15,267 nucleotides of DNA from CBDUVZ01 sp965370805 (lineage in GTDB: Bacteria > Hydrothermota > Tepidihabitantia > Tepidihabitantales > Tepidihabitantaceae). Both the position numbers and the translations under genes were made by a program. The notes beneath the pieces were generated by a model. The model made no database searches, was not told the origin of the DNA, and worked only from the letters and a program-made list of their open reading frames with translations. Numbering within the stretch: the first letter of the stretch is position 1; the number at the start of each line of letters is the position of its first letter. This document shows, piece after piece, positions 5,718-13,408 of the stretch. The stretch is from NCBI GenBank assembly GCA_965370805.1, contig CBDUVZ010000074.1, forward strand, positions 1 through 15,267, read 5' to 3'.

Positions 5718-6824
5718 CTAGCGTTTCAGCGGCCGACCGCCCATCTCGATCAGGTCCCGGAAACCCTTCGGGTCGAAGGCAGAAGCGATGGCGGTTTCGT
5801 AGGTCACTCTACCCGCGCGGTATATCTCGGCGAGGTAGGCATCGAAAGAGACGCTGCCTTCGGCAGTGCTGGTCTGGATTGCTGACGGCAGGTGCTCGAC
5901 TTTGCGCTCACGAATGAGGTTGCGGACCGCCGGCGTGGCGACCATGACTTCGTAAGAGCCGACCCGGCCTTTGCCGCCGGCTCGCAGCAGGAGCCGCTGG
6001 CAGAATACGGCCAGCAAAGAGATTGAGAACTGGATTCGGATCTGGTCCCGGATCTCCGGCGGGAAGATGTCGATGAACCGGGTTACGGTTTCGGGCGCAT
6101 TGGTCGTGTGAAGCGTGCCGATGACCAAGTGGCCGGATTCCGCAGCCCAGATTGTAGCTTCGGCCGTGGCCAGGTCGCGGATTTCGGCCACGAGAATCAC
6201 GTTGGGATTGGAGCGCAACCCCTTCATGATTGCCTCGCGGAAGCTGGATACGTCGACACCGACTTCGCGCTGAGTGATCAGGCCTTTCTTGTGGTCGTGG
6301 ATGAACTCGACCGGGTCCTCAATCGTGAGGACGTGGCGGGGGCTTTCGAGGATGTAGTCAACGAAAGTGGCCTGAGTCGTGGTCTTGCCCATGCCCGTGG
6401 GACCGGTCACGAGTATCAGTCCGTGCGGCCGGTCGAGGAGATTCTTGATGCGCGGGATCATGTGGGGAGAGCTGAACAGTTCCTCGAATGACAGGATGCG
6501 CCGCGGGATAAGACGCAGGGCCAGGCCGAAATACCCTTTCTGCTTGTAGACCGCGACCCGGAATCGGGCCATGTTCCGGAAGGTAAGCGCGAAGTCACCG
6601 CCGCCGCCGTTGTCGATCTGGGCGCGCAGGTGTTTGACGTCCTTGGTGGCGATGTTCTTGAAGGTCTCGGTCATCTCGCCGTTCAGCACCGGGCTGCGCT
6701 CAACCGGCAGGAGGAACCCGTCGATTCGGAGGGTGGGTGGCCGGCCGACAGTCAGGTGAAGGTCCGAGGCATTCTTCCGGATGCACTCGGCGAGCAACGA
6801 GTCGAAGTACTCTTCGTCTGTCAC
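5718..6824 (-). CDS. pilT: Type IV pilus twitching-motility ATPase, PilT family
   Basis: 368 residues from a GTG at 6824-6822 (VTDEEYFDSLL), a normal PilT length. It powers pilus retraction as a cytoplasmic hexamer at the pilus base. Motifs: Walker A GPTGMGKT (141-148), Asp box TIEDPVEF (167-174), Walker B region NVILVAEIRD (208-217, with the catalytic Glu but Ala where PilT usually has Gly), His box GHLVIGTLHTTNA (231-243) and the PilT-specific AVRNLIRE (299-306). A longer reading frame extends upstream to 7001, but it would translate through the consensus promoter at 6832-6859, so I reject it. The start lies 7 bp after the -10 box, with no room for a Shine-Dalgarno: a leaderless mRNA is inferred. 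No other pilus genes are nearby. Confidence 0.95.
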   Translation of the reverse strand: MTDEEYFDSLLAECIRKNASDLHLTVGRPPTLRIDGFLLPVERSPVLNGEMTETFKNIATKDVKHLRAQIDNGGGGDFALTFRNMARFRVAVYKQKGYFGLALRLIPRRILSFEELFSSPHMIPRIKNLLDRPHGLILVTGPTGMGKTTTQATFVDYILESPRHVLTIEDPVEFIHDHKKGLITQREVGVDVSSFREAIMKGLRSNPNVILVAEIRDLATAEATIWAAESGHLVIGTLHTTNAPETVTRFIDIFPPEIRDQIRIQFSISLLAVFCQRLLLRAGGKGRVGSYEVMVATPAVRNLIRERKVEHLPSAIQTSTAEGSVSFDAYLAEIYRAGRVTYETAIASAFDPKGFRDLIEMGGRPLKR

Positions 6825-6831
6825 TTCGTCA

Positions 6832-6859
6832 ATTATAGGAGTCGCCCCCACGCTGTCAA
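6832..6859 (-). promoter_or_regulatory. Sigma70-type promoter of pilT, leaderless geometry
   Basis: On the minus strand TTGACA (6859-6854) and TATAAT (6837-6832) are both perfect and separated by 16 bp. The GTG start codon begins at 6824, 7 bp after the -10 box, so transcription should start at or next to the first codon. The GACTCCTATAAT 12-mer is identical to that of the valS promoter. Confidence 0.87.
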
Positions 6860-7056
6860 GCAACGAGAGGTGCGAATAAGAGGGTCTGTTTGTGACGTTG
6901 TCCGAGGCTCGACGTGGTGTTTTGCTGCGATTCCGGTGTCGGCAGTCAGGAGACGGGCGTCGCAGATGCAGACGATTCCGCCGGAACAGACCGACCCCCA
7001 CGCCGGTCCGGGAGGACGGAAATCAGGCAGGAGGAGCATTTCCTTCTGGGCGTGAC

Positions 7057-7083
7057 TTGACAGCGGCCCGTTCTTGTGATAAG
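7057..7083 (+). promoter_or_regulatory. Probable promoter of the exported-protein operon
   Basis: TTGACA at 7057-7062 is perfect. The best -10 is GATAAG at 7078-7083 (four of six matches, 15-bp spacer). If that is right, transcription begins about 1-3 nt before the ATG at 7092, a third leaderless-type arrangement. However, an AGGA/AGGG ribosome-binding-like stretch (7082-7090) overlaps it, so a conventional start cannot be excluded. Confidence 0.5.
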
Positions 7084-7091
7084 GATAGGGC

Positions 7092-9320
7092 ATGAAGAGG
7101 GCATTTAGTATCAGCTTACTGCTGTTCGTAGTCGCGTCTGTTCATGCAGGCGAACCCGGCATAACAATGAAAACCGAGCCGGTTGACCCGGGAACCGGCA
7201 CCCGCAAGGCGATTGTGTATTCCCCCGAACTCGACCGGCCTGAGGTCAGGTCCGAAATCGAACCGCTGCCGTCGGACACCGGCTGGACCATGATTGACTC
7301 AATGGTCCTGCACTGTCTGATACCGGCCGGCGAACGGCTGGCGGTTCTGTTCGACAGTGCGACTGAGACGCTCCGGGACACGCTGCTGCCCGAGTATCTC
7401 ACCGACCTGGGCCGGCTGGCGGTCGAGGTAGCACCGGACTGGCTCAAGGACGACTTGGCTGACAACCTGCGCCGACTCGGGAGCATAACCCAGGACCGGT
7501 ACGCGGACCTGATTATCAACTGCCCGGACAAGCGGTATTACGACGAGCTTTGCTTCCAGGTCGCTCATCTCTCACCGGCGACATTCATCACGATGGACTC
7601 CCGGTTGCTGGTAGACAATGTCGAACTGGCCTACCGGATTGATCCTGAGCTTTCCTACGTGGACATAGTCGACTACGGCGATGCCCTGCAGGGCGGGGAT
7701 TACTACTCGACCACAACGTACCGGGCGATTGTCGAGGATGAGACCACCCAGGTGGAGATACCGCGGGAGGTGTACTACTGGTGGGTCGTCATGCCGAAGA
7801 TAACGGACGAGCAGCCCAGATACGTCTACGACATGTTCTGGCGTGAGTACCTGTTCTACCACTGCGATTCGACCTACCCGTTGCTCCGGGAGAAGCTGAC
7901 CCGGACGCAGATTCTCTGGAACGGGGAGCGGCAGAACTGGACCAACCAGGGCCAGGGCTATCCGGACACGCTGCCCGCAGTGGCGGTTGTGGCCCGGTGG
8001 GTGGCGCACACCGTGCCGCAACGGGCTTCGGGCAACCGGCCGATCCAGCCTAACCAGATTGCCCACGAGCACAACGGCAACTGCGGCGAACTGCAGGATA
8101 TCCTCTGCGCCGGGGCCAGGGCTGCGCTGATACCGTGCGGCGGGGTGATGGATATCAACGAGGACCACGTCTGGTGCGAAATATGGTGGCAGGGGGAGTT
8201 CCACCCGTGGCAGGTGGACTGGGCCTGCGGTGCGACCAATATCAAGAATCCCGGCATTGCCTACGACCGGCGTCACGGCGGAAGCAAGGAGGTCTCCGGG
8301 CTTTGGGACTGGCGCAACGATGGGTGGCAGCGGAGTGTCGTCACTACTTACAGCGACGCGTGCACGTTGACGGTGGATGTGCGGGACGCGACCGGGCGGC
8401 CGGTCGACGGCGCGATTGTCAAGATTCTCAGCGAAGGCTGGCACTCGACCCAGTTCATCAACTGCTTCTTCGGTGTCACCGACCGGTCGGGCCGATACAC
8501 GACGACGCTGGGCGACTGGCAGAATTACCACCTGCGAGTGGTGAGCACGCTGGGTAGCCATTCCGGGGGGCAGATAATCGATTCGGCCGCCTGCGAGCCC
8601 TGGGTCCACTTCTTCTACGGTTGCACCCTGGACGGGAACCTGGACTCGCTCGTAATCCAGCCGGACTCGGGTACTCCGCTTGACGTGCACCGCCTTGACG
8701 TCAGTTTCGACGTCGGACACGAGGTGGTCTACGGGCACGACTGCTGGAATTCGAGCGGGGCGAACGAGTACGCGTTGGTCAAGACTCCGGGGGCGATTGA
8801 CTTCTTCATCGCGCGGCAGGAGGAGTTCGACCGGTACGCGGCCGGTCAGGCTTTCTCCGCTTTCGAGACGGGCGAGAACGCGAGCGCGGGGAATTACAGC
8901 CTGGTTCTGCCCGGTGCCGGGAACTACTACGCCGTGCTGTCCAACGAGGAGCAGGAGAAGCTGACCGCGTTCTGCGACGTTACGGCCCGGCTCTACAAGC
9001 GCGGTGTCGGAATCGCCGGACCCGGAGAACCGGCCGGGCCGCAAACCTGCCTGAACGTCGAACCGAACCCGTTCCATGAGCAGTTGAAAATCCGGCTCGG
9101 AGCCGGCCGCGGCCGCGCTTTCCGAATCAGGATACTGGACAGGACCGGCCGGCTGGTGCGCGAACTCGACGTGCCGGTGCAGTCCGGAACCGGAGTTACG
9201 GTGTGGGACGGTCGGGATGAGACCGGCAGCCCGGTCTCCCCGGGTGTCTACTTCTGTCATGCCGGCGGTCACGGCTGGAACCTTACCCGGCCGGTGGTGT
9301 TCCTTGGAGGATTGAAATGA
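7092..9320 (+). CDS. Exported transglutaminase-fold protein with C-terminal sorting domain
   Basis: 742 residues. A signal peptide covers about 1-19 (ends ASVHA). After an all-new N-terminal region (about 20-290) comes a transglutaminase-like/papain-fold core. Its catalytic triad is visible as C331 (HNGNCGELQ), H359 (NEDHVWCEIW) and D376 (WQVDWA). An Ig-like, carboxypeptidase-regulatory-type domain follows (about 424-500, with VRDATGRPVDGAIVKI and TDRSGRYTT), then a further beta-rich region. A FlgD-like sorting domain closes the protein (about 650-742, NVEPNPF...VWDGRDETGSPVSPGVYF). Such domains direct export and surface attachment in FCB-group bacteria. It could cross-link or hydrolyse peptide or amide bonds on the outside of the cell; the substrate is unknown. 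Its TGA overlaps the next gene's ATG (ATGA). Confidence 0.85.
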   Translation: MKRAFSISLLLFVVASVHAGEPGITMKTEPVDPGTGTRKAIVYSPELDRPEVRSEIEPLPSDTGWTMIDSMVLHCLIPAGERLAVLFDSATETLRDTLLPEYLTDLGRLAVEVAPDWLKDDLADNLRRLGSITQDRYADLIINCPDKRYYDELCFQVAHLSPATFITMDSRLLVDNVELAYRIDPELSYVDIVDYGDALQGGDYYSTTTYRAIVEDETTQVEIPREVYYWWVVMPKITDEQPRYVYDMFWREYLFYHCDSTYPLLREKLTRTQILWNGERQNWTNQGQGYPDTLPAVAVVARWVAHTVPQRASGNRPIQPNQIAHEHNGNCGELQDILCAGARAALIPCGGVMDINEDHVWCEIWWQGEFHPWQVDWACGATNIKNPGIAYDRRHGGSKEVSGLWDWRNDGWQRSVVTTYSDACTLTVDVRDATGRPVDGAIVKILSEGWHSTQFINCFFGVTDRSGRYTTTLGDWQNYHLRVVSTLGSHSGGQIIDSAACEPWVHFFYGCTLDGNLDSLVIQPDSGTPLDVHRLDVSFDVGHEVVYGHDCWNSSGANEYALVKTPGAIDFFIARQEEFDRYAAGQAFSAFETGENASAGNYSLVLPGAGNYYAVLSNEEQEKLTAFCDVTARLYKRGVGIAGPGEPAGPQTCLNVEPNPFHEQLKIRLGAGRGRAFRIRILDRTGRLVRELDVPVQSGTGVTVWDGRDETGSPVSPGVYFCHAGGHGWNLTRPVVFLGGLK

Positions 9321-11041
9321 ATCGCCTGATAATCGCATTCGGGCTTACGTTCTGTCTGCTTCATGCTCAGGGACCGGACGCGGGCGGATACCGCTGGATC
9401 GACTCGGACAGCGCGGCCGGGCCTGAGTTCAACTGGGTGGACATAACCGGCACCGGGACGTCCATCCAACTCGGGGATGACGACAACCAGGGACCGTTCG
9501 CCCTGAAGTTCCCGTTCGTATTCTACGATACGACCTACGACTCGGTGCGGATCTGCTCCAACGGCTGGCTGAGCTTCATCTCAAGCAGCCACCAGTTCCA
9601 TCACTACTCGTTTCCCGACCCGCGGATTCCGAACGCGGTGCTTGCCCCGCTCTGGGCAGACCTCGACCCGTCGGCCGGCGGTGCGGTTTACTACCTGGCC
9701 GACAGTGCGCAGGACCGGTTCATCGTTTCCTGGGTCGGGGTGCCGTTCCACGGCACCGGGGAGACTTGTACTTTCCAGGCAATCATCGACACCAGCGGTA
9801 CTATCGTGTTCCAGTACCTGGAAGTCGGGGCCGGTGTCGCGCTGGGCGTCGATTCGTGCTCGGTCGGCATCGAGGACGGCGATGGGGCAATCGGCCTTGA
9901 GTACCTGTGTGACAGCGAGCCGGTGGAGAACCTGGTGCACGACAGCCTGGCGGTTCGATTCTACCGGCTGGATTATGACGTCTGCCCGACCGGAATCGCC
10001 CGGCCGTTTGACCGGGAACTGGCCGGTGACACCGTTCTGCCGATGGTGACGGTGTGGAATCCCGGGAAGGCGTCCGCGTCTTTCCCGGTTACGCTCAGGA
10101 TCGGAGCCGGGTACGAGGAACAGGTTGCGGTAGTCGGCCTGGCCCCGCTCGGAGACACGATGCTTGAGTTCCCGGCCTGGATTCCGGGCGAGGACAGTTA
10201 CCAGGTCGAACTGTTCACCACGCTGCCCGGCGATGAGTTCCCGGCCAATGACACGATTCACGGGCAGACCGCGGCGTCTTTCACGGGTGACATCCGCTAC
10301 GACGATGGCGCGGCTGATACCTGGTTTCTCAGGATGGGCTCGCCGAACGTCGATTGGGCCGCGGCGGTCCGGTTCACGCCTCCCTACAGCGAGTACCGCC
10401 TGCTCGGGCTGAAGATATTCGTGCTTGACACCCAGCCGTTCCAGCGGGTGCTGGTCTGCCCGGACAGCGGCGGAGAGCCGAATCTTGAGCGTCCGTTTGT
10501 CGAAGCCGAGTCGGTCGCAGCGACCCAGCCGGAGGCCTGGCTCGAACTCGGGGCCGATACCCTCATGAGCTCCCGGGACGACCTCTGGCTTGTGGCGTTC
10601 TGGCCGAGGGCGGCCGACGGGCCGATGATCGGCGACGACCGCACGCCGGTGATTGAACAGCGTTCCTACTTCGGTTCAACCACGGTCGGGTGGATTCCAC
10701 ACCGGGACGGAGACCTGGTAGCGAGACTGAGAATCGAAGGCCTGACCGGGATTGCAGAACTACGGCCGGTCGGGAAGATGCGGCTGGACCTGAGCCCGAA
10801 TCCGTTCCGGGCAAATCTGGCTGTCCGGCTGGCCGGATGCACCGGCGACGTGACGGGTCGGGTGTGCGACGCTGCCGGGCGAGTGAAGCGGGAGTTTGCG
10901 GTGCGCGTCAGCGGCCGCAGCGCCACCTGGGTATGGGACGGCACCGATGCCAACGGTCGGGCCGTGCCTGCCGGCGCGTATTTCGTCGAGGTGCGGGCGG
11001 GCGGGACGGTCGGTCTGGCCAAGGTCCTGCTCACCCGGTAA
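9317..11041 (+). CDS. Exported beta-sandwich protein with C-terminal sorting domain
   Basis: 574 residues. The ATG overlaps the previous stop (ATGA) and has a strong GGAGG at 9306-9310. A signal peptide covers about 1-17 (ends LLHA). Residues about 25-218 form a repeat-rich beta module (FPFVFYDTTYDSVRICSNGW at 65-84, VLAPLWADLDPS at 108-119, GTIVFQYLEV) of the type seen in many surface proteins and peptidases of candidate phyla. Residues about 222-315 look like a CARDB/Ig-like domain, and 325-475 is a further beta domain. A sorting domain runs from about 483 to 574 (LDLSPNPF, WVWDGTDANGRAVPAGAYF, ending KVLLTR). No catalytic motif is seen. Probably a structural or adhesive partner of the transglutaminase-fold protein. 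Confidence 0.8.
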   Translation: MNRLIIAFGLTFCLLHAQGPDAGGYRWIDSDSAAGPEFNWVDITGTGTSIQLGDDDNQGPFALKFPFVFYDTTYDSVRICSNGWLSFISSSHQFHHYSFPDPRIPNAVLAPLWADLDPSAGGAVYYLADSAQDRFIVSWVGVPFHGTGETCTFQAIIDTSGTIVFQYLEVGAGVALGVDSCSVGIEDGDGAIGLEYLCDSEPVENLVHDSLAVRFYRLDYDVCPTGIARPFDRELAGDTVLPMVTVWNPGKASASFPVTLRIGAGYEEQVAVVGLAPLGDTMLEFPAWIPGEDSYQVELFTTLPGDEFPANDTIHGQTAASFTGDIRYDDGAADTWFLRMGSPNVDWAAAVRFTPPYSEYRLLGLKIFVLDTQPFQRVLVCPDSGGEPNLERPFVEAESVAATQPEAWLELGADTLMSSRDDLWLVAFWPRAADGPMIGDDRTPVIEQRSYFGSTTVGWIPHRDGDLVARLRIEGLTGIAELRPVGKMRLDLSPNPFRANLAVRLAGCTGDVTGRVCDAAGRVKREFAVRVSGRSATWVWDGTDANGRAVPAGAYFVEVRAGGTVGLAKVLLTR

Positions 11042-11094
11042 CGCACAAACGCAGGTTCTGTCCGGGAGCGCAGGCTCACCGGTCCGGAAACTGA

Positions 11095-11100
11095 AAGGAG
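11095..11100 (+). promoter_or_regulatory. Ribosome binding site deciding the VOC-protein start
   Basis: AAGGAG lies 5 bp before the ATG at 11106. This fixes the start there. A longer in-frame reading would run back inside the preceding sorting-domain gene. Confidence 0.8.
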
Positions 11101-11105
11101 TCGGA

Positions 11106-11453
11106 ATGAACAAGCTGGTTCACTGGGAGATACCGTCAACCGACCTGGGGAAGTCGAAGGAGTTCTATGCCGAACTGTTCGGCTGGAAGATGCAGGATAT
11201 CCCGGGCGGGGAGTACATGGTGTTCGATGTGGACGGTGGTGTTGGCGGCGGCATCGACAAGGTCGCCAAGATGCCGGAATCCGGAATCCAAGTCTACGTC
11301 GAGGTTGGGGATATCCCGGCCTTTCTCAAGAAGGCCGAGGGACTCGGGGGCAAGCGAGCCCAGGAGAAGACCGAAATCGGCGGGAATATGGGGTTCTGCG
11401 CCGCGTTCCTCGATCCGTGCGGGTGCCGGATCGGGGTCTGGTCCAAGACCTAG
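11106..11453 (+). CDS. VOC (glyoxalase/bleomycin-resistance fold) family protein
   Basis: 115 residues, a single VOC module. The N-terminal half reads VHWEIPSTDLGKSKEFYAELFGW, the classic opening with a likely metal-binding His (H6). The C-terminal half ends GFCAAFLDPCGCRIGVW, equivalent to the usual 'GxxxxFxDPdGNxigl' with Cys in place of Asn. Small VOC proteins of this kind have varied lyase, dioxygenase or binding roles, so no substrate can be assigned. It begins 65 bp after the preceding sorting-domain gene with its own good ribosome binding site; no promoter was recognised. In the same frame, 18 bp after its TAG stop, a sorting-domain remnant begins. Confidence 0.85.
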   Translation: MNKLVHWEIPSTDLGKSKEFYAELFGWKMQDIPGGEYMVFDVDGGVGGGIDKVAKMPESGIQVYVEVGDIPAFLKKAEGLGGKRAQEKTEIGGNMGFCAAFLDPCGCRIGVWSKT

Positions 11454-11471
11454 CGCAGCCATTCTGACAGG

Positions 11472-11552
11472 ATGGTACCGAACGGCATCTACTTCGCCAA
11501 GCTCACGACTGAAGATGAGACCAAGGTGCAGAAACTGGTTCTGACCAGGTAG
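11472..11552 (+). pseudogene. Orphan C-terminal tail of a sorting-domain protein
   Basis: The 26-residue reading MVPNGIYFAKLTTEDETK..., ending QKLVLTR before a TAG, is an unmistakable match to the last two strands of the FlgD-like sorting domains in this window (VPAGAYFVEV...KVLLTR; LSPGVYFVRG...KVVIQR). Nothing of the upstream protein remains. It lies in the same frame as the VOC gene, separated from it by TAG and six codons. The best explanation is a remnant of a deleted exported-protein gene. Readthrough to give a tagged VOC protein is formally possible but unsupported. No ribosome binding site. Confidence 0.7.
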
Positions 11553-11562
11553 CAACAGACGG

Positions 11563-11589
11563 CGTGGGGAGGGTTTCCCCCTCCCCACG
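11563..11589 (+). terminator. Strong GC hairpin before the FG-GAP gene
   Basis: CGTGGGGAGGG (11563-11573) pairs perfectly with CCCTCCCCACG (11579-11589) around TTTCC, giving an 11-bp GC-rich stem. No T-run follows, so it may be a factor-assisted terminator for the VOC gene, an mRNA stabiliser or a repeat unit. It ends 11 bp before the next ATG, where it could also limit ribosome access. Confidence 0.55.
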
Positions 11590-11600
11590 TGGAATCACCA

Positions 11601-13367
11601 ATGCGCACCTGGCACTCGATTGTACTGGCGGTAGTCCTGACTACCGGTCTGACTCACGGCAGCTACAGCATCAAGCAAGTAGCGGAGATCGAAAGCGGAA
11701 TGGTCGGGTTTGGCTCAGCAGTGTGTGGCGACACTGACCACGACTCTTTGCCGGAAATAGCCTTCTGGCAGAGATCCCCACGTAGATGGCAGACGTGGGA
11801 ATACCGTCACCTGAACCAGTATGAACTGATCAAGTCAGAGACATGTCTGGGAGACCCTTACCCTCCCCCAGGAATGAGCAAAGGCACATTCTTCCCCTGC
11901 GACATCGGCGACATCGACAACGACGGGCTGGTTGAGATATTGGGCGTCAACTCCGAATGGTTCTACAGCGAGACTGGTTGCCTACACTGCCTCTACGACA
12001 GCGTTCGTGAGCATCTTTGCGTGTATGAGAGCCCCCAGCCGGACTTGCACCCGGACACCCTCGTCTGGACCTACCACTACGGCACTCAGGTGACGATCAG
12101 CCCCCACGCCTGGTTTCCCGGCGACCTGGACCGGGACGGACACAAGGAAATCCTGTTCACCGACTGCGGTTGGACCTACATCTTCGAGAACCGCGGTGAC
12201 AATCAGAACGAACTGGTCTACACTACCCCGTTCCAGCATTTCGGCTACGACTACGCGTTCGGGGACTTCGACCAGGACGGCGCGCAGGAGTTCGTCTACT
12301 CGGACATCCACTGGAACGGCCACGTGTATGTCTACGAGTGCGCCGGCAACGACCAGTACGTGCTCACCGATTCGGTCCTGCACTACTGGCCGAACGGGCA
12401 TGATGTCTTCTCCGGCAACGACCTGGACCAGGACGGCAAGCCCGAGTTCTTCGTGGTCTATCAGCGGATCAACCCGTACTCCTGTTTCTTCATCTTCATG
12501 TACGAGGCGGTCGGCAACAATGAGTACGAAGGGATACTGGTGGATTCGATTGTGGGCGGCGGCATTTCCGATGCCCGGAATAGCCTCTGCTCAGACATCG
12601 ACGGCGACGGCGTAGAAGAGCTACTCGTGTCGTACAACCACGGCATCAAGGTCTACCAGGCGACCGGCAACGACCAGTTCGAGGAGGTCTACTGGTGGTA
12701 CAATCCCGCACACGGCGAGTCCCACATCCAGTGCCATGACATGAACTCTAACGGCTATCCGGATATCGTCATCTCCGGTAATGCCCACACCTGGATACTT
12801 GAAGTCGAAGCAATCCGGGTGCTCGCGCCGGACGGCGGAGAGAACCTGGTACCGGATGACACCTGCTGGATTCAGTGGCAGACCTTCGACCCGCCGCGAT
12901 GCGATTCGGTATCCCTGTTCCTGCGCAAGGATACCACCGGGCAGCTCGACACGATTGCGACCGGCCTGTCGCCAACCGACACGCTCTATCCCTGGCTCGT
13001 ACCGCCCGGTCCGCTCGACTCCGGCCGCATTCACGCCATCGCCTACGGCCCGGGTTGGCAGTACGACGAGTCAGACAGCGCGTTCCGCATCCTGCCCGGT
13101 GGAATCGCCGAGCAGAACCCGGTAGTCGGCGACCTGTATCCCGTACCCACAGTCGTCCGTGGCATGCTCCTCATTCCGCATTCGTCATTCGACACTCGGC
13201 ATTCGGCGCTATTTCTCCTCGACATCGCCGGCCGTTGCGTCATGGACCTTGCCCCGGGCGAGAACGACATCCGGCATCTGAGTCCGGGTGTGTACTTCGT
13301 ACGCGGAAAGGGTCCGAGGGTCCAAGGGGCCGAGGGTCCGAGTGCCAAGGTCGTAATCCAGCGATAG
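11601..13367 (+). CDS. Exported FG-GAP/VCBS beta-propeller protein with sorting domain
   Basis: 588 residues from the ATG at 11601; a GTG 12 bp upstream overlaps a hairpin and would only lengthen the signal peptide (about 1-20, SIVLAVVLTTGLTHG). Seven calcium-loop motifs recur: DTDHDS (44-49), DIDNDG (104-109), DLDRDG (175-180), DFDQDG (222-227), DLDQDG (274-279), DIDGDG (332-337) and DMNSNG (380-385). These suggest a seven-bladed integrin-alpha-like propeller. A Kre9/KNH-type Ig-like domain follows (about 405-498, VLAPDGGENLVPDDTCWIQW). The sorting domain (about 503-588) holds two repeat-derived segments, SSFDTRHSA near 527-536 and GKGPRVQGAEGPSA near 569-582, yet keeps GVYFVR and the terminal KVVIQR. 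Likely a surface adhesin or binding protein. The ribosome binding site is weak. Confidence 0.88.
   Translation: MRTWHSIVLAVVLTTGLTHGSYSIKQVAEIESGMVGFGSAVCGDTDHDSLPEIAFWQRSPRRWQTWEYRHLNQYELIKSETCLGDPYPPPGMSKGTFFPCDIGDIDNDGLVEILGVNSEWFYSETGCLHCLYDSVREHLCVYESPQPDLHPDTLVWTYHYGTQVTISPHAWFPGDLDRDGHKEILFTDCGWTYIFENRGDNQNELVYTTPFQHFGYDYAFGDFDQDGAQEFVYSDIHWNGHVYVYECAGNDQYVLTDSVLHYWPNGHDVFSGNDLDQDGKPEFFVVYQRINPYSCFFIFMYEAVGNNEYEGILVDSIVGGGISDARNSLCSDIDGDGVEELLVSYNHGIKVYQATGNDQFEEVYWWYNPAHGESHIQCHDMNSNGYPDIVISGNAHTWILEVEAIRVLAPDGGENLVPDDTCWIQWQTFDPPRCDSVSLFLRKDTTGQLDTIATGLSPTDTLYPWLVPPGPLDSGRIHAIAYGPGWQYDESDSAFRILPGGIAEQNPVVGDLYPVPTVVRGMLLIPHSSFDTRHSALFLLDIAGRCVMDLAPGENDIRHLSPGVYFVRGKGPRVQGAEGPSAKVVIQR
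13172..13206. repeat. Five-unit heptamer array (CATTCGN) in frame inside the FG-GAP gene
   Basis: Five contiguous units: CATTCCG, CATTCGT, CATTCGA, CACTCGG, CATTCGG. It encodes the PHSSFDTRHSA segment between the first two strands of the sorting domain. It is the reverse orientation of the array in valS at 2970-3004, and the same unit number. Confidence 0.8.
13310..13349. repeat. 8-bp word array (GGGTCCGA) in frame at the 3' end of the FG-GAP gene
   Basis: GGGTCCGA, GGGTCCAA, GGGGCCGA, GGGTCCGA and a degenerate GTGCCAAG run with an 8-bp period. They replace the usual hairpin loop between GVYFVR and KVVIQR of the sorting domain. The word resembles the GGGTTCCA words of the ftcD leader. Confidence 0.8.
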
Positions 13368-13408
13368 ACTCGGCGGTATCGTCTGCGCCGTGCGTAGTGA
13401 CAGGTTTT

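Noticed and set aside
6825..7001. A longer N-terminus for PilT
   Set aside because: It would translate through a consensus -35/-10 promoter, and the added residues are Arg/Pro-rich and unlike PilT. The GTG at 6824 gives the normal family length.
10896..11105. Upstream extension of the VOC protein
   Set aside because: It overlaps the end of the preceding sorting-domain gene in another frame. A clear AAGGAG precedes the ATG at 11106, and the VOC fold starts right there.
11563..11589. Start of the FG-GAP protein at the GTG at 11589
   Set aside because: The GTG is the last base pair of a strong hairpin. The ATG at 11601 gives a standard signal peptide.
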